Positions 35,880-37,224 of a DNA stretch of 37,224 nt are shown piece by piece. How positions within the stretch are numbered: position 1 is the first letter of the stretch; each line of letters starts with the position of its first letter. The stretch comes from Crocosphaera sp. (GTDB lineage Bacteria; Cyanobacteriota; Cyanobacteriia; Cyanobacteriales; Microcystaceae). Location of the stretch: NCBI GenBank assembly GCA_030066295.1, contig JASJBX010000037.1, forward strand, positions 1-37,224, given 5' to 3'. Under the pieces are notes generated by a model, which saw only the letters and a list, made by a program, of their open reading frames with translations, did not search any database and had not been told where the DNA came from. The translations under genes and the position numbers were made by a program.

Positions 35880-35958
35880 GCAAGGCAAAAGGCAAAAAGC
35901 AAAAGGCAAAAATAATTGATACAACTTCTGACTTCAAACTTCAAACTTCTGACTTCTA
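35880..35958. repeat. Heptamer-type repeats between nifH and nifD
   Basis: GGCAAAA-type units (35884-35911) are the reverse complement of the CTTTTGC units seen elsewhere. They are followed by five tandem 7-bp units of the form ACTTCNN (ACTTCTG, ACTTCAA, ACTTCAA, ACTTCTG, ACTTCTA) at 35924-35958. Confidence 0.88.
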
Positions 35959-36006
35959 TAACTCCCCCATTTCCCAACTAGACTAAATGAGAATCAAGCC
36001 TTGATA

Positions 36007-37224
<1,218 letters not shown>

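Noticed and set aside
35818-35937. 40-residue extension at the N-terminus of NifD
   Set aside because: The extension is read through GGCAAAA repeats, and NifD proteins start at [10 protein letters not shown]; a ribosome site precedes that ATG.
26552-35958. CRISPR-like arrays in the nif spacers
   Set aside because: The repeats are tandem 7-bp units without unique spacers, and no cas gene is present.

Overview
This window reads as chromosome from a unicellular, nitrogen-fixing cyanobacterium, most like the Crocosphaera/Cyanothece group. The evidence is AT-rich DNA, scattered HIP1 octamers (GCGATCGC, for example near 1588, 14218, 20359, 28434 and 37174), and a cyanobacterial nif gene order with hesA, hesB, fdxH and the Mo-dependent nitrogenase-associated ORF. 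The genus is an inference from gene order and protein style; no search was run.

Layout. (1) 1-3822, minus strand: a two-gene unit of unknown function, a 1035-residue protein overlapping by one base a second gene that runs off the window. (2) 4115-6921: a sodium:solute symporter, an antitoxin with a truncated YoeB-type toxin, and a DUF29 gene. (3) 7136-15681: mainly housekeeping genes (valS, a coiled-coil protein, rsmD, an HtrA/Deg protease, pyrR, cinA, an exported Mn-type superoxide dismutase, a repeat-like helical protein). (4) 15700-19157: an accessory islet with two VapBC-type toxin-antitoxin operons, bracketed by 100-bp direct repeats and separated by a third copy of their palindromic end. 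One toxin gene is broken by an 8-bp tandem duplication. A 574-residue AIPR-family protein with a nuclease-like N-terminus follows. (5) 19262-37224, all minus strand: the nitrogen-fixation island.

The nif island reads, in transcription order, nifH, nifD, nifK, Mo-nitrogenase-associated ORF, nifE, nifN, nifX, the DUF269 and DUF683 NifX-associated genes, nifW, hesA, hesB, fdxH, two unknown small genes, feoB (split in two frames), feoA, a TauE/SafE permease, a fused modBC and the nif-type ferredoxin fdxB. The set links catalysis (NifHDK), FeMo-cofactor assembly (NifEN, NifX), Fe-S and sulfur handling (HesA, HesB), electron supply (FdxH, FdxB) and metal import (FeoAB for iron, ModBC for molybdate).

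The most distinctive sequence-level feature is that several nif-island spacers, and the 3' end of hesA, carry low-complexity repeats with a 7-bp period but different unit sequences. The best candidates for something undescribed are the 1-3822 pair, the six-cysteine protein and its partner beside fdxH, the AIPR protein, and the lesions in vapC, yoeB and feoB. There is no sign of tRNA, rRNA or CRISPR in the window.
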